64,000 nt of DNA, taken from contig ML677343.1 of assembly GCA_007922305.1 (NCBI GenBank), forward strand, positions 30,869,987-30,933,986. Reading direction: 5' to 3'. Origin of the DNA: Dermatemys mawii (taxonomy: Eukaryota; Chordata; Testudines; Dermatemydidae). The position numbers and the translations under genes are program-made. The notes beneath the pieces are model-generated. The model saw only the letters and a list, made by a program, of their open reading frames with translations. It was not told the DNA's origin and did not search any database. Shown piece by piece: positions 1-10,262 of this stretch (within the stretch, counting starts at the first letter, position 1; the number at the start of each line of letters is the position of its first letter).

Positions 1-130
1 GCTCATCACTGGCTGCCATTCCAGGTATTGGTTTTGACCTCTCAAGCCCTAAATTGCCTGGGACACCTCTCTCCATGTGCCACATTGCCTCGATTGTGGC
101 CAGCGCAGAGGTGCTCATGTTGGAGCCCCA
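1..130. repeat. degenerate interspersed repeat fragment, class uncertain
   Basis: The run of words (a 'ctggctgccattccaggt' start, then 'agccctaaattgcctggg', then 'acctctctcc') resembles an old dispersed repeat common in amniote genomes. The left edge is cut by the window. Class not assigned. Confidence 0.3.
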
Positions 131-142
131 CTTTGGTTTATG

Positions 143-445
143 GGCTTGTCTACATGGGGACATGCAGGAAAATTAATCTGAATTAATTACAGGTGTGAAT
201 TGGAAGGGGATTAATTAAACGGCATTAATTAAACTGTGGATGCTGCTATTCAGAATTAAAGCGGACCTAACTGGGTTTAGTTTAATTCACTTTGGAAGTG
301 AATTGAGATAAACTGAGTTAAGGCCGCTTTAACTCTGAATGAAGATGTTCACACTGTGGTTAATGTAGTTAACTAATTCACTTAAAAATTCACCCCTTCA
401 CTTTATTCAGATTCATTTTCCTGGATGTCCGCAGGTAGACAAGCG
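143..445. repeat. inverted-repeat element (MITE-like), about 300 bp
   Basis: The left end GGGCTTGTCTACATGGGG continues into an arm of about 45 bp. The reverse complement of the right end (GCGCTTGTCTACCTGCGG...) matches it with a few mismatches, including a shared CAGGAAAAT and AATCTGAAT. The inside is AT-rich with repeated TTAATTAA words. It has no coding capacity. A non-autonomous DNA transposon is the simplest reading. Confidence 0.7.
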
Positions 446-1235
446 CTGTAAGGGGGCAGACTGCTGACTGGTTGTTTCTTATGCAGGCCTCTCCATTTTG
501 GAATTCACTTCCTCTCAGTCCCATTGTAGTCAATGCTCTGAGTCAACTGGATCCTCTGCCTTTCTGAAAGTGTTTGAAGAGAACTGAAGTGCTCCTGAGA
601 GTGTGGGGGCATTCCTTTGAGAGTCTCAGGTGTGGGGAACGTGACTGGCTGTTATTTTGTGATCTCCTGTGTTGTTTTTGTTATTCACTTGGATTGTATT
701 TTTGATTAGCTAGCAAGGCCTAAGCAGGTCAGGTGTCTAACTCCCATTGATATCAATGGGAATTATTTAACACACAGAGGTGCTTTGAAAATCCCTGTAG
801 GTGCCTAGCAGAATCCTTAGGTGCCTGAATCCCTTGGACTGTCTTGCCCCTTGAGCCCAGGACAAGAGTTTTTCACAAAGTGAATGTGCCACAAATTAAT
901 AATACCGCCCAGAAGGCCAAAATGAAAGGGTTTGGGTTTGTATTGTTTGAGGTAGGCTGGGCCTTTATTTTCCTCATTTAAAACACACCAAGCAGGCAAT
1001 GCAAGTAAGAGACCTGGCTTCCCTCACTCCATTTTTCAACTCAGGTGGACAAATACAGTAGGACAGGACTATTTAAAAAACAATTGATGTAACCGATAGC
1101 AACAATATTCTGACTGCAAGGCTTGGCCAAAGGATGAGGAAGAGAAGGTGATAACCATAACTGCACAGAAGTATCTGACCAGCATAGATTTCAGGGAGGG
1201 ATCAGAATTATGCAGGGAATTTCCAATAACAGGGA
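446..1235. other. JPH3: mostly unassigned intron sequence
   Basis: Around 714-835 there is a piece of a palindromic turtle-type repeat (AACTCCCATTGATATCAATGGG core followed by TTTGAAAATCCC). Apart from that I recognise nothing. Confidence 0.4.
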
Positions 1236-1378
1236 ATAAAGGGAAATTTAGATTGCATTTTAGGAAATATCTCCTAGTAGTGCGAGCTGAGGGAAATTCT
1301 ATGGCCTGTGATATACAGGAGGTCAGATTCGAGTCTCCTAATTAGCCCTTCTGGCCTTAACAGCTACGACCTATCAGG
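1236..1378 (+). mobile_element. CR1 LINE 3' fragment
   Basis: Contains the CR1 coding end ('tttagattgcattttaggaa' corresponds to the LDIRKN-type motif) and then the 3' UTR words 'attctatggcctgtg', 'atacaggaggtcaga' and 'cccttctggccttaa'. The copy is 5'-truncated and degenerate. Confidence 0.7.
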
Positions 1379-1836
1379 CTGTACAAGAGTATTGCTCAGG
1401 ACACTTAGCACTGGAAAACACTGCAGGGAACAACCTTCCATCAGTCATAGGGATGGGCTAGGAGAAACCTAACAGGTCACTAATTTCTGCATCATTATTA
1501 CCAAGGGCAAAGAATGTGTCATGCTGTACGCAGAGAGGATAGAAAGACTTTATCAGACTAAGTCCGAGGTCATAATCTGGGCTTTACCAGGGCCATTTTT
1601 ATCAAGGTTCAGTTTCAGTTTGGTTCAGAAAGGGGTCACTGTTTTAGCAAGTCTATTTTCTGAAGCCCTTGCAGCGTAGGTGTCAGTATGGTACCAAGGA
1701 AGGGCCCAATTTTGGAATGTACTGAGTATACTGAGGGTGGTGCTAGGCAGAGCCTGTTGCTGTTAGAAGGAGTGCAGGGAGGGGAGCACTTTGCAGGAGG
1801 CCATCAGCACATTGACGGATCAGGCCCTGAGAGAAG
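1379..1836. other. JPH3: unassigned intron sequence
   Basis: No gene, RNA or repeat recognised between two CR1 fragments. Confidence 0.4.
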
Positions 1837-2010
1837 GGATCGCCCAGGGAGTTTATGGAATCTCCATCACTGGAGATTTTTAAGAGCAGGTTAGACAAAC
1901 AAGTGTCAGGCATGGACTAGATAATACTTTGTCCTGCCTTGAGTGCAGGGGAGTGGACTAGATGATCTCTGGAGGTCCTTTCAAGTCCTATGATTCACAT
2001 TTCTATGAAA
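1837..2010 (+). mobile_element. CR1 LINE 3' fragment
   Basis: Starts with the end of CR1 ORF2 ('ggagatttttaagagcaggt', then 'tagacaaac'). It continues with 'tggactagatgatctctgga' and 'ggtcctttcaagtcctatga', the usual CR1 3' end, and finishes near the typical ATTCTATG terminus. Confidence 0.85.
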
Positions 2011-3061
2011 TAAGGTGATGGCTTCCTAGCAAAATATCCTGTCCTACGCACATCACCACTTCAGGGCTTGCAAAGCAAGGAGTGTTTACTCGTGTTCATA
2101 AATACCTCATTGTGCACTCAGTCAGCCTGGGCACAGAAAGGATTAAGCCACTAAGAATTAAGATCAAGATCTGCTGTTAAAATGCCTGGGATAAAATTAC
2201 AAAGGATGTTGATCTCAGTGGTTCAGGACATGAATGAACATCAGCTCGGGGCGGGAAGACAGTCCTCTCTCCTTCTGCCTCCCTCCCACCCCACCGCCGA
2301 GTATTGCATACTTACAAATGTAATAAGGATGTTATGCCTTCCCATGGACTGTTACTTATAGCCTTCAAATCTGCACATACCTTTGCACCCACAATTACTG
2401 CAAGTGCCCATGTATACATGTAGACTCCTAAATACCTGTAAAGTAACCCAGGTAAATGCCTATGCAAATGTAGGAGTGCAGATGGGTGCACATTTCTGAA
2501 TGTAATATCCAGACGGGTCTGTAGGCATGTGGCCTTTATTTCTCTATTGCTGCTTCCTTCCACTGCTCTTTGGATGGAAGGCTCTATGTATATAAATAAA
2601 TGTCTTGTAATATACCAGCCAGCTTTGATCACTGGCAGAGGCCGATGACCAAAATAGATGGGATTTTAGCCTGTTCTAGGATAAGAGTTCCTGGGCTGTG
2701 TCTCCCTGCTCTCTTTCCTTTCAGTTTAGGGTGTGGGTGTGATAGGCAATTCCTGGAAGGATAGGCCCATGTGATATGGTGCCTCGGCTGTTCCCTATTA
2801 TTTCCGGGCCGACTCCTCAGGGAGCTAAAATGCATTCCTGGAATCTTGCTGAGATATTTCTTCCTCCTTCCCCCACCAACACACTGGCTGCCCCCAGAAA
2901 CAGAGATGGGCCTGGGCTAAGAACACTTCCAGGCTTGTGGGGAAGGGGTTGGATCTGTATCTGCTTTGCTGGGCTCCCATCCTCTCAGTAATTAATGACT
3001 CAGAGATTGCTATGCTCCTGTATACAATCTGCCAGACAGGGCTCTGTGCAGTGCGTAAACC
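2011..3061. other. JPH3: unassigned intron sequence before exon 2
   Basis: Nothing recognised. An open frame begins at 2937 and runs into exon 2, but its first 54 codons are intronic and unlike any junctophilin. Confidence 0.5.
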
Positions 3062-3099
3062 AAGCTCTCTCTGTTTTTTCCCCCCATCACTGTTCATAG
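3062..3099 (+). other. JPH3: JPH3 exon 2 splice acceptor and polypyrimidine tract
   Basis: The tract 'ctctctctgttttttccccc' is followed by 'atcactgttcatag' and then the exon. AG at 3098-3099 gives the only phase that continues the junctophilin reading frame without a break. Confidence 0.9.
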
Positions 3100-3877
3100 G
3101 GACGTACCAGGGCCAGTGGGCTGGTGGCATGCGCCAAGGCTACGGCATCCGGCAGAGCGTCCCCTATGGCATGGCTGCGGTTATCAGGTCGCCCCTGAGG
3201 ACATCCATTAACTCACTGCGCAGCGAGCACACCAACGGCACGGCGCTGCACCCCGACTCCTCGCCCGCCGTGGCTGGCAGCCCCGCTGTCTCCAGGGGCG
3301 GCTTCGTCCTCATGGCCCACAGCGACGCTGAGATCCTCAAGAGCAAGAAGAAGGGGATCTTCCGGCGGTCCCTGCTGAGCGGGCTCAAGCTGCGGAAGTC
3401 TGAGTCTAAGAGCTCCCTCGCTAGCCAGCGCAGCAAGCAGAGCTCCTTCCGGAGCGAGGCAGGCATGAGCACCGTCAGCTCCACCGCCAGCGACATCAAC
3501 TCCACCATCAGCCTGGGCGAGGGGGAGGCCGAGCTGTCTGTCATCGAGGACGACATCGACGCCACCACCACCGAGATCTACGTGGGCGAGTGGAAGAACG
3601 ACAAGCGCTCGGGCTTCGGGATCAGCCAGCGCTCGGACGGGCTGAAGTATGAGGGGGAGTGGGCCAACAACAAGCGCCACGGCTACGGCTGCATGACCTT
3701 CCCAGATGGCACCAAGGAGGAGGGGAAGTACAAACAGAACGTCCTGGTGAGCGGCAAGCGGAAGAACCTCATCCCGCTGCGGGCCAGCAAGATCCGCGAG
3801 AAGGTGGATCGGGCCACCGAGGCGGCAGAGAGGGCGGCCACCATCGCCAAGCAGAAAGCGGAGATTGCGGCTTCCAG
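3100..3877 (+). CDS. JPH3: junctophilin-3, internal coding exon (exon 2)
   Basis: Junctophilins tether the plasma membrane to the endoplasmic or sarcoplasmic reticulum at junctional complexes; JPH3 is the brain-enriched member. The 778-nt exon holds 258 complete codons plus a split codon at each end. In exon numbering, residues 3-25 are a MORN repeat (YQGQW...GYG), about 26-160 are the Ser/Lys-rich joining region ([40 protein letters not shown]), 161-183 and 184-206 are the last two MORN repeats ([28 protein letters not shown]), and the end begins the alpha-helical segment ([13 protein letters not shown]). The joining-region wording fits JPH3; JPH1 and JPH2 differ strongly here. The donor is AG|gtaagg at 3878, a strong site. 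The exon is GC-rich with GC-ending codons, unlike the surrounding intron, and this creates long antisense shadow frames. The MORN repeats bind plasma-membrane lipids in this family (established knowledge). Confidence 0.96.
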
Positions 3878-3883
3878 GTAAGG

Positions 3884-5918
3884 CCACCCCATTGTTACGT
3901 CTGGTCGTCACGGAGATGAAGGGAGGTCGGGGGAGATGTCGTCCGGCAGAGTGGCCGAGAGCCCCATTGCTGTGACTCTGATCTCTATGGTATTCTCTGT
4001 GACCTGTGGTGTCCCTCATGGTGGAGGAGAGACAAGGTTTGGCCTTAATGAATAGAAAGGGGATCCTTTATTGGGGCGGATGGACAGATGGAGCCTGTGG
4101 TGCTCTCTGATTCTCCAGTGCTCATGGGCTGATAGTCGTAGCCTGAGCTGCTCAGGGTCACCCAGGACTCCTTGTCTCCTGGGCTGGACTTTGTAATAAT
4201 GGAACTGACTGTTTGACAGCGCTACCTTATTCAAAGCAACAAGTGAGGGCACCCCACCCCTCTGAACCAGCACGTTTGCCGAGTGATTTCCTCCCTACCC
4301 CAGCTCAGTGTTTTGTAACTGGGAGCCTTTAATTTGAACAAAAGGAGTTCAGTTCTTCAATCCCAATGCAGGCAACGCTCATCTGGATGTCGGGACTTAG
4401 GTGCCGCAGGGTTAGGCCCCAAAGCTCAATGTACCTGATTTTCAGTCCCTGGCTTCCCTGTGCAATTTTATACCACCACACACTAATGTGCACTTTGCTA
4501 CATCAATATGGGACCTGCATGCATTGGTGACAGATTCTAGCAGCCTGTGCAAAACTGCCTGTGTGAAAAGTGGAGGTCAGGTTGCGGTGTGATTGCAAAC
4601 TTGGGCCAGTTTTATCAAGGTAAAGTAGTAGTTGTCATATTGGCCACATGAGCCAGGTTGGAAATCTAACACCTTTCCAAATATCTTGTCCCTGCACTGG
4701 GTCTCCTGTAAAACCAGGGATGGATTCTTCAAGGGCTGTCTCAACATTACTTGTTCCAAAGTCTTGGTCAGATGTATGGAGAGGATCTTTCAGGGCACTA
4801 AAGCTATGAAAGTGAACATATGCGATAAGCTGGTTGCATTAAACCAGCCTAGAATTTAGCTCTGCATAAATCTCAACTTCCCTGTTTGCTAAGGGTGGGA
4901 ATTGTTTACGCTGAACTCACGGGATAGAAGATTCTCATCTGAAGCCAACTCTGCCCGGAGGTGAAAGGTCAAAGTCACAGCAGCTCAGCCACACTGGAGG
5001 CACATTCCAAGGATGTTCTCAGGTCCAGAAAACTGGTGCCGGGTGCCAAATTAAGTGAAGAAAGCAAAACAAAATCTCAGTTAATAGATCAACCCCAGGC
5101 AGCAGAGGATATAGCTGCATTTGCTGCTGTTATCCTATGTGACATTGTGGCACCATCGTCCCCTGTGGCAACCAGAGCAGTGGCATAAGCCCAGGTTCAT
5201 TTGGTGGCGACCTCACGCCAACACCCAATGAGGCAATATCTATAGCTGTACCTACACAGCGGGGTCAAAGATCATGACCCTGGTTTGCAGCCCTGAATCT
5301 CCTGCTGCAGGACAAAGGCTGAGAAGTTGCCACCCTTTGTCCTCAAGGAACTGGGCATCAGCTGTGATTCACGGTTTCCTGGCTCAGGCGCCCTCTTAGC
5401 AGGTGACTCTGTCAGCCTGGTATGTAGCGTTTTAGCCGTGCAACTACCCTTAAAGCTCACAGGAGCCAAACAGCTCAGTCTCCAGACACTACATGTGAAA
5501 TATGCCCCATGCTGTCAATATTGTGGCATGGCCTTGGTGTTTAGTTTCCTCTCTCTATTTCTTTACCGGTGGCATCACTTGTATAGGATGCAATGACAAC
5601 ACAGCTGTCACTTAGGAGGTGCTGTGTGTATCAATAACCCCTCTGTGTCCTGTTCTGAAGCCGTGTATTAATGGGGACCATATCTCTAATGCTGGACAGA
5701 AGGGTTCTCTATACGCTATTACCCTAGTATTTTCTTGCTGTTCTGTAGCTCAGAGAAACCTTGTGAGTCTGAGTCAGTGCCATGTGGATTCCTGTCTACT
5801 TCTCCCTGCCTCAATAAATAAGATTTCAAAGGGAAGAAGAGACAGATCCCTAATTACAGCCACAGCTCCCGGAAGGGTTTGCCCTTTGCTAGGCTCTTTT
5901 GTTCTTCTCTGCTTAGAG
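3884..5918. other. JPH3: unassigned intron sequence
   Basis: About 2 kb with no repeat, RNA gene or coding region that I recognise. The open frames are short and lack family features. Confidence 0.45.
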
Positions 5919-6478
5919 AAGGGATCTCAAACTCAGATCACCATGAGGGCCACATGAGGACTAGTACATTGGCCCGAGGGCCGCATCACTGACACCTTTT
6001 CATATAAAGGTACAACCCCCACCCCCACCCTGCCCCCACTCCACCCCTTTCATGAGGCCCTACCCCTACCCCGCCTCTTACCACCTCTTCCCTGCCCCCA
6101 TTCCAACCCCTCCTCCCGAAGTCCCTACCCCCAACTCCACCCCCTCCCTGCCCCTATTCCAACCCCTTCCCCAAATCTTCTCCCCAGGCCTGCCTCTTCT
6201 CCACCTCCTCCCCTGAGCATGCAGCTCCACACTCCTCTCCGCTCCCTCCTGGAAAGTGCTAAGCACCGCTAAACAGCTATTTGGTGGTGGGAAGCGCCTG
6301 GAGGTAGGAAGAGGAGCGGAGACGCGGCGCACTGAGGGCGGGAGGAGGGGCAGGAGGGGAAGGGAGCTCGGTGGCTGTAGGAAATAACTCTGGAGGGTAT
6401 GCTGTGGGGGAACGGGGACGCAGGGAGCTTGGTGAGCCGCAGAAAATAACCCCATGGGCCGCAAGTTTGAGACCCCTG
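5919..6478. mobile_element. non-autonomous hAT-like transposon with 8-bp target duplication
   Basis: Flanked by a perfect 8-bp direct repeat GCTTAGAG (5911-5918 and 6479-6486). The right end in reverse complement reads CAGGGGTCTCAAACTTGC, and the left end reads AAGGGATCTCAAACTCAG, a decayed terminal inverted repeat. An 8-bp duplication with CAGGGGTCTCAAAC-type ends is typical of hAT elements. The left half is very C-rich and the right half is G-rich. The antisense open frame of 147 codons here is low-complexity Pro/Leu or Gly/Arg sequence and not a gene. Confidence 0.82.
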
Positions 6479-6486
6479 GCTTAGAG

Positions 6487-7485
6487 AGCAGGGTGTCTGT
6501 GTACCCAACGAATTCCTGCATCCCCTCACAGCCTAGAGACTGTCTTCCTGAGGCTCTTCTTATTAATCACAGAGCAGCACAAGGGACCTGAGGGAAAGAC
6601 CCAGTTTTAGTTTTTAATTACATTTTGATTTTTTTCTCTCTGGACCCGTGTTTATTCTATCTCATCTATCTATCCATCCATCCTTTCCCACTCTTTCTCT
6701 CTGGGCCTTTGTGGGTGTGTGTGTCTCTTTCTCTTGGACTTTGTTTTCCTGTTCTCTCTCTCTTTCCCAGTGCTGACCTGCTCGGGGGTACAGATGCTTT
6801 CTAGGCTGTGTGATTAAATGCAGAGCCTCTTGAAAACCAGCACACTGTGCCAGTCACTGATGGTCACAATGCTTTCAGTGATTTGGCAGCAAGGACATAT
6901 CCATCAAAGTTGGGTAGTTGGGGTGTGCAGGGGGGAGGGCCTCACTATGACCCACTTTCCCCTTTCCCTCCTACCCACTCTCATTCTATTTCCCTCTGCA
7001 TGGCTTACCTGGGTGGCATAGTGCTGGCATCTCAGGTACGGGAGCTGCGTGTTCCTTCTCTCACGCTTCTTGTAGCGCTGCTATGCTTAGTGCTTGTTCT
7101 GTGCCACCCACGCGACTTTAAGCAAGATCCAGAGAATTCCTGTCAGTCAAGGGAAAACCCATTCATCAGGGTGAGGCGGAAATGCAGCATCGCCCACCTC
7201 AGGGATGATGGCCTTGCAGTCACTTGGCTGAGGAAATCTCATCAGGGCCTATATGCCTCCCCCATGTTCCCCTGGAGCCCCCACATGGAAAATATCCATC
7301 CCAGGGTTAGAATAAGAGAGAGACGTGTTGCCAAGAAACAAACCAAACAAAAAACACTTTAGTTTTATATGAAAAAAAAATTATCCTATTTCCAGATCTC
7401 TGAAAAAGCCTGGAGAATGCTGGAGAAAAAAGAATCCTCTCTCTCCCTCTTTCCTTCTCATTCTTTAAACATTTAGAGCCAAATT
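6487..7485. other. JPH3: unassigned intron sequence
   Basis: Holds a pyrimidine-rich low-complexity stretch (about 6630-6770). Nothing else recognised. Confidence 0.4.
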
Positions 7486-7800
7486 CTATTATTATTATTA
7501 TAAACTACTTGTATTACAATAGCACGTAGAGCCCCCACTTGAAATCTGGGCTCCGTTGTGCAAGGTGCTGTCCATACTCATAGGAAGAGTCAGTTCCCGC
7601 CACCAAAGGGTTTACCTTCTAAATAGACAACACAGTCAAGGGGCAGGAGAAAGGAAGGCTCATTAGGCCCATCTTACAGTGAGGGAACTGAAACACAGAG
7701 AAAGGAAGTGACAAGGTCACACAGGAAGTCTGTGGCAGAACTCAGAATCAAATGCAGAGCTGCTCAGTACCAGTCCTGCGCCCTCTGCAAAAAGCCATCC
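7486..7800. repeat. MIR/L2-like ancient SINE
   Basis: Starts with an ATT microsatellite, then 'tgtattacaatagcac', 'ggctccgttgtgcaaggtgc' and 'gtttaccttctaaatagaca', and ends with the MIR-type core 'aaggtcacacaggaagtctg' and 'tggcagaac'. Strand and exact family not assigned. Confidence 0.65.
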
Positions 7801-8770
7801 TTCTGCCTCATACCCCTGTGCAATCCTAGAGAATTCACTGGGGAGGCTGCGACCTTTCAAATCCAGTGGACACACTTTGCCCCCAAGTTAGGACAGTTTG
7901 ACACTGGGTTGGATTTCAGGTCTCGGCTACCTCACCATGACCTGCATTTTTTCATTAAGGCATTAATGCTTGCACGTATCAAAGAGGAGTGAACTTTAGA
8001 GCCCTTAGCAGTGAGCATGTGGGGAGGAGGGGTAGAGCTGGCTGGAGAGGAGCAGCTGCTGTAGGGGTACTAGGCAAGCATGCACACCCAGCTTTGCTAA
8101 TGTCCCACAGTCCAGACCTATATAGCACCTGTGCTCTTCCAGCTCCAACGCACAGCTGTGCTAATGAACCCTAGTGCTGACCTGCAGCCCCCCAACCCCC
8201 GCTGTTCTAGATGTGGGATCCCTGTAAAGATCTTCAAATTCCCCCGATTCCTGACCCACTCCACCCCTGTGCTGTTCCAGTCCTGAGCTCTCCTGTGCTT
8301 CTGAATCCTGATCTGCCACTCCACATATTATTCTAGTCTTTTGGGCTTCCTCCGTGTCTCTGCTGATATTCCTCCATCCTGACCTGCCACCCCTTCTGAT
8401 ATTCTAGTGCTGGCCTTCCTTTCAATGGACACTGCACATTCAAATACAGTAATAATGTCATTGATTCCCAGCCCATTCAGCAGCCCAGTGACCAGGCAAA
8501 AGCATGGGTGAGCGTTATCCAACACCTCCCATTACCCAGTCTCTTCACCATTTGAAAAGCCTTGCTAAGTAGCAACTGTTCCAACCCTATGTTCGTCCCA
8601 TGAGAAGTTCCATTTAGTCCTTTCCTTGTGTCAGTGCCATCTCTCCCATTCCATTCTTTATAGACATCTTTAGACTTATGGAAGCTTGGTTGTGGAGCGG
8701 TGGTGGGGCAAAGGGAGGGCCATGTGCTGATGATGTGTTCAGAACAATGTGATCCAGAGACCAATTAAAC
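7801..8770. other. JPH3: unassigned intron sequence
   Basis: No recognisable feature. The C-rich stretch at 8090-8420 has several short imperfect repeats of 'gctgttctag/ctgttccag' type words. Confidence 0.4.
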
Positions 8771-9260
8771 TCTCCTCTCTCTGTAGCCAGCTAGCTAGAT
8801 TTATACAAATGCGCAGGACAGATATACACAGCTAACTCGCTGGTTCCCAAAATCTACCTCGGAGCCTAATAACTCAGAACCTACTCCAGGCAAAAGAGAA
8901 GAGCGCTGCAGAGAAAAGGCTCCTCCATTGATTAAATGTCCCTTGATATTACTGCTCAGTGCCTTAAGGCTGCAGTGCAGAGATTGTTTATTACAGCGCC
9001 GAGTTTCCTCTCCATTTTCTGTGAGATGAAATGAATTGGAAAGGAAAGGGGGGGAGAAAAAGAAAAGAAGTCTGGTGCCACCCAGCTCAAACCGGATTAG
9101 ACAAACTGTAAGTGTCAATCATTCATATTCAAAGTGACACTTAAAAACCTTTATCGGAAAGTGGGCTGGATCTCTTATCTAAGTGTGAATTAGCCTCCTG
9201 GGCTTATTTTTTGAGCATATTTGCATTTGATGATACTTACTAACTGGTGTTGTATCAAAT
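8771..9260. promoter_or_regulatory. JPH3: candidate conserved non-coding element (weak)
   Basis: A repeat-free, balanced-composition stretch with several homeodomain/POU/GATA-like words close together: GGATTAGAC near 9093, GTCAATCATTCATATTC near 9115, CTTATCTAAG near 9175 and the octamer ATTTGCAT near 9220. This is an inference from texture only; no conservation could be tested. Confidence 0.25.
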
Positions 9261-9839
9261 TATTGTCAAAGTTTAAAAAAGAGAAAAGAACTGTAGAACA
9301 CAAGCAGGTCCAGATCAATCAGCTTGGTTTTGGGTCCCCAGCAATATCAGGTACTATTGCCACACGTATTGGCTGTAATAAAAAAGCTGTGCCTTTTGTT
9401 CTGACAGGATGTGCCTTATCTGAGCACTGGTGAATTCTTCATCCCAGGATGATAACTCACTCATAATAGTGGATCGGGGTGTGTGATTGATCTGTCCTAA
9501 AAGACCAATAATGCAAGAGTGCTAGAGATGGAGGAGACATAATTCAGAGCTGGTGATGCTTCAATTAGCTTGTGGCATTTAAAGTTATAGCTTTGTTAAA
9601 AAACAAAAAAAGAAAGGAAAGAAAAATCAAATGGGACAAGTGTGCTTGTTTTTGTAATTAGCTCTCCCCCACCCCAAAACATTCAGTGCAGCAGAAGTCC
9701 AGGGCCAAGAGAACGGGGGATGGAAGGAAGCTTGCACTGAGCTCTGCCCCCCAGGAGCAAGCCTCTCAGGGGAACAACCCCCCTGTGAGTGCAGGGGATC
9801 TGAAGCTGTAGTACTCACAGGTGGTTCTCTCTTCAGATC
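9261..9839. other. JPH3: unassigned intron sequence
   Basis: An A-rich run at about 9597-9628 may be the tail of a retrotransposed fragment, but no body is recognisable. Confidence 0.35.
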
Positions 9840-10262
9840 TTGCAAAATGAGCTGGATCAGCCTTGGTCACTGCTCAGCTTGGAGGCTTGTAAGGGAAACC
9901 CAGGGCAATGGAGGAAGGGCTGCTGGTGACTCCATAGGTGACCCCATCTGCTAGTACTGAACAAATGCCCGTCACTGTGGGGCCCTGTATCTTTCAGATG
10001 AGATGCAAAACAGAGTTCCTCACCTGTCTTTGTCATTAATAGATCCCATAGTATTTTTCCTAACAGTAGCGGGGTTAACTCTAGCATCCTAGCCAAATCC
10101 CAACTTAGGTAATTACATTCTGTCTCCCAACTTTGGAATGGTACATATTTTTTGGGCAGAACGGTACTGTTGGTTGCTGTGGGTTGTTCAATGGCTGATG
10201 TACGCAGTCCCAGAGGTGGCTGCATTTCAGTAATGGGTCAAGGGAACCCAGTATATAGCACA
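9840..10262. repeat. ancient dispersed repeat, MIR/L2-like, class uncertain
   Basis: Contains 'ggccctgtatctttcagatg', 'gcggggttaactctagcatc', 'ctagccaaatccc', 'aattacattctgtctcccaa' and 'agaggtggctgcatttcagt'. The last word recurs in this window near 56115 (gaggtggctgcattccagtg), which supports a dispersed family. Confidence 0.5.

Larger units (their letters stand above)
1..3099 (+). other. JPH3: JPH3 upstream intron, 3' part
   Basis: Non-coding sequence before the first visible JPH3 exon. It ends with a pyrimidine-rich tract and AG at 3098-3099. The exon that follows starts inside a codon, so an upstream coding exon must lie to the left of the window. No CTG/CAG run is present here; the human JPH3 CTG repeat lies in an alternative exon close to exon 1, which would be outside this window. 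Confidence 0.85.

Noticed and set aside
2937..3099. Upstream extension of the exon 2 open frame with an ATG at 2937
   Set aside because: The 54 extra codons are intronic in character, contain no MORN repeat, and a good acceptor lies at 3098-3099 in the correct phase.
1..3099. CTG/CAG expansion repeat as in human JPH3 (Huntington disease-like 2)
   Set aside because: Looked for and not found. In human it lies in an alternative exon near exon 1, which is outside this window.
3164..3571. 135-codon minus-strand frame over exon 2
   Set aside because: A second antisense shadow of the same exon.
3213..4019. 268-codon open frame on the minus strand over exon 2
   Set aside because: Antisense shadow of a GC-rich exon. 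It is Leu/Ala/Gly-rich, extends past the exon end and has no family features.
6078..6521. 147-codon minus-strand frame
   Set aside because: Translation of the C-rich and G-rich halves of the hAT-like element; low complexity.
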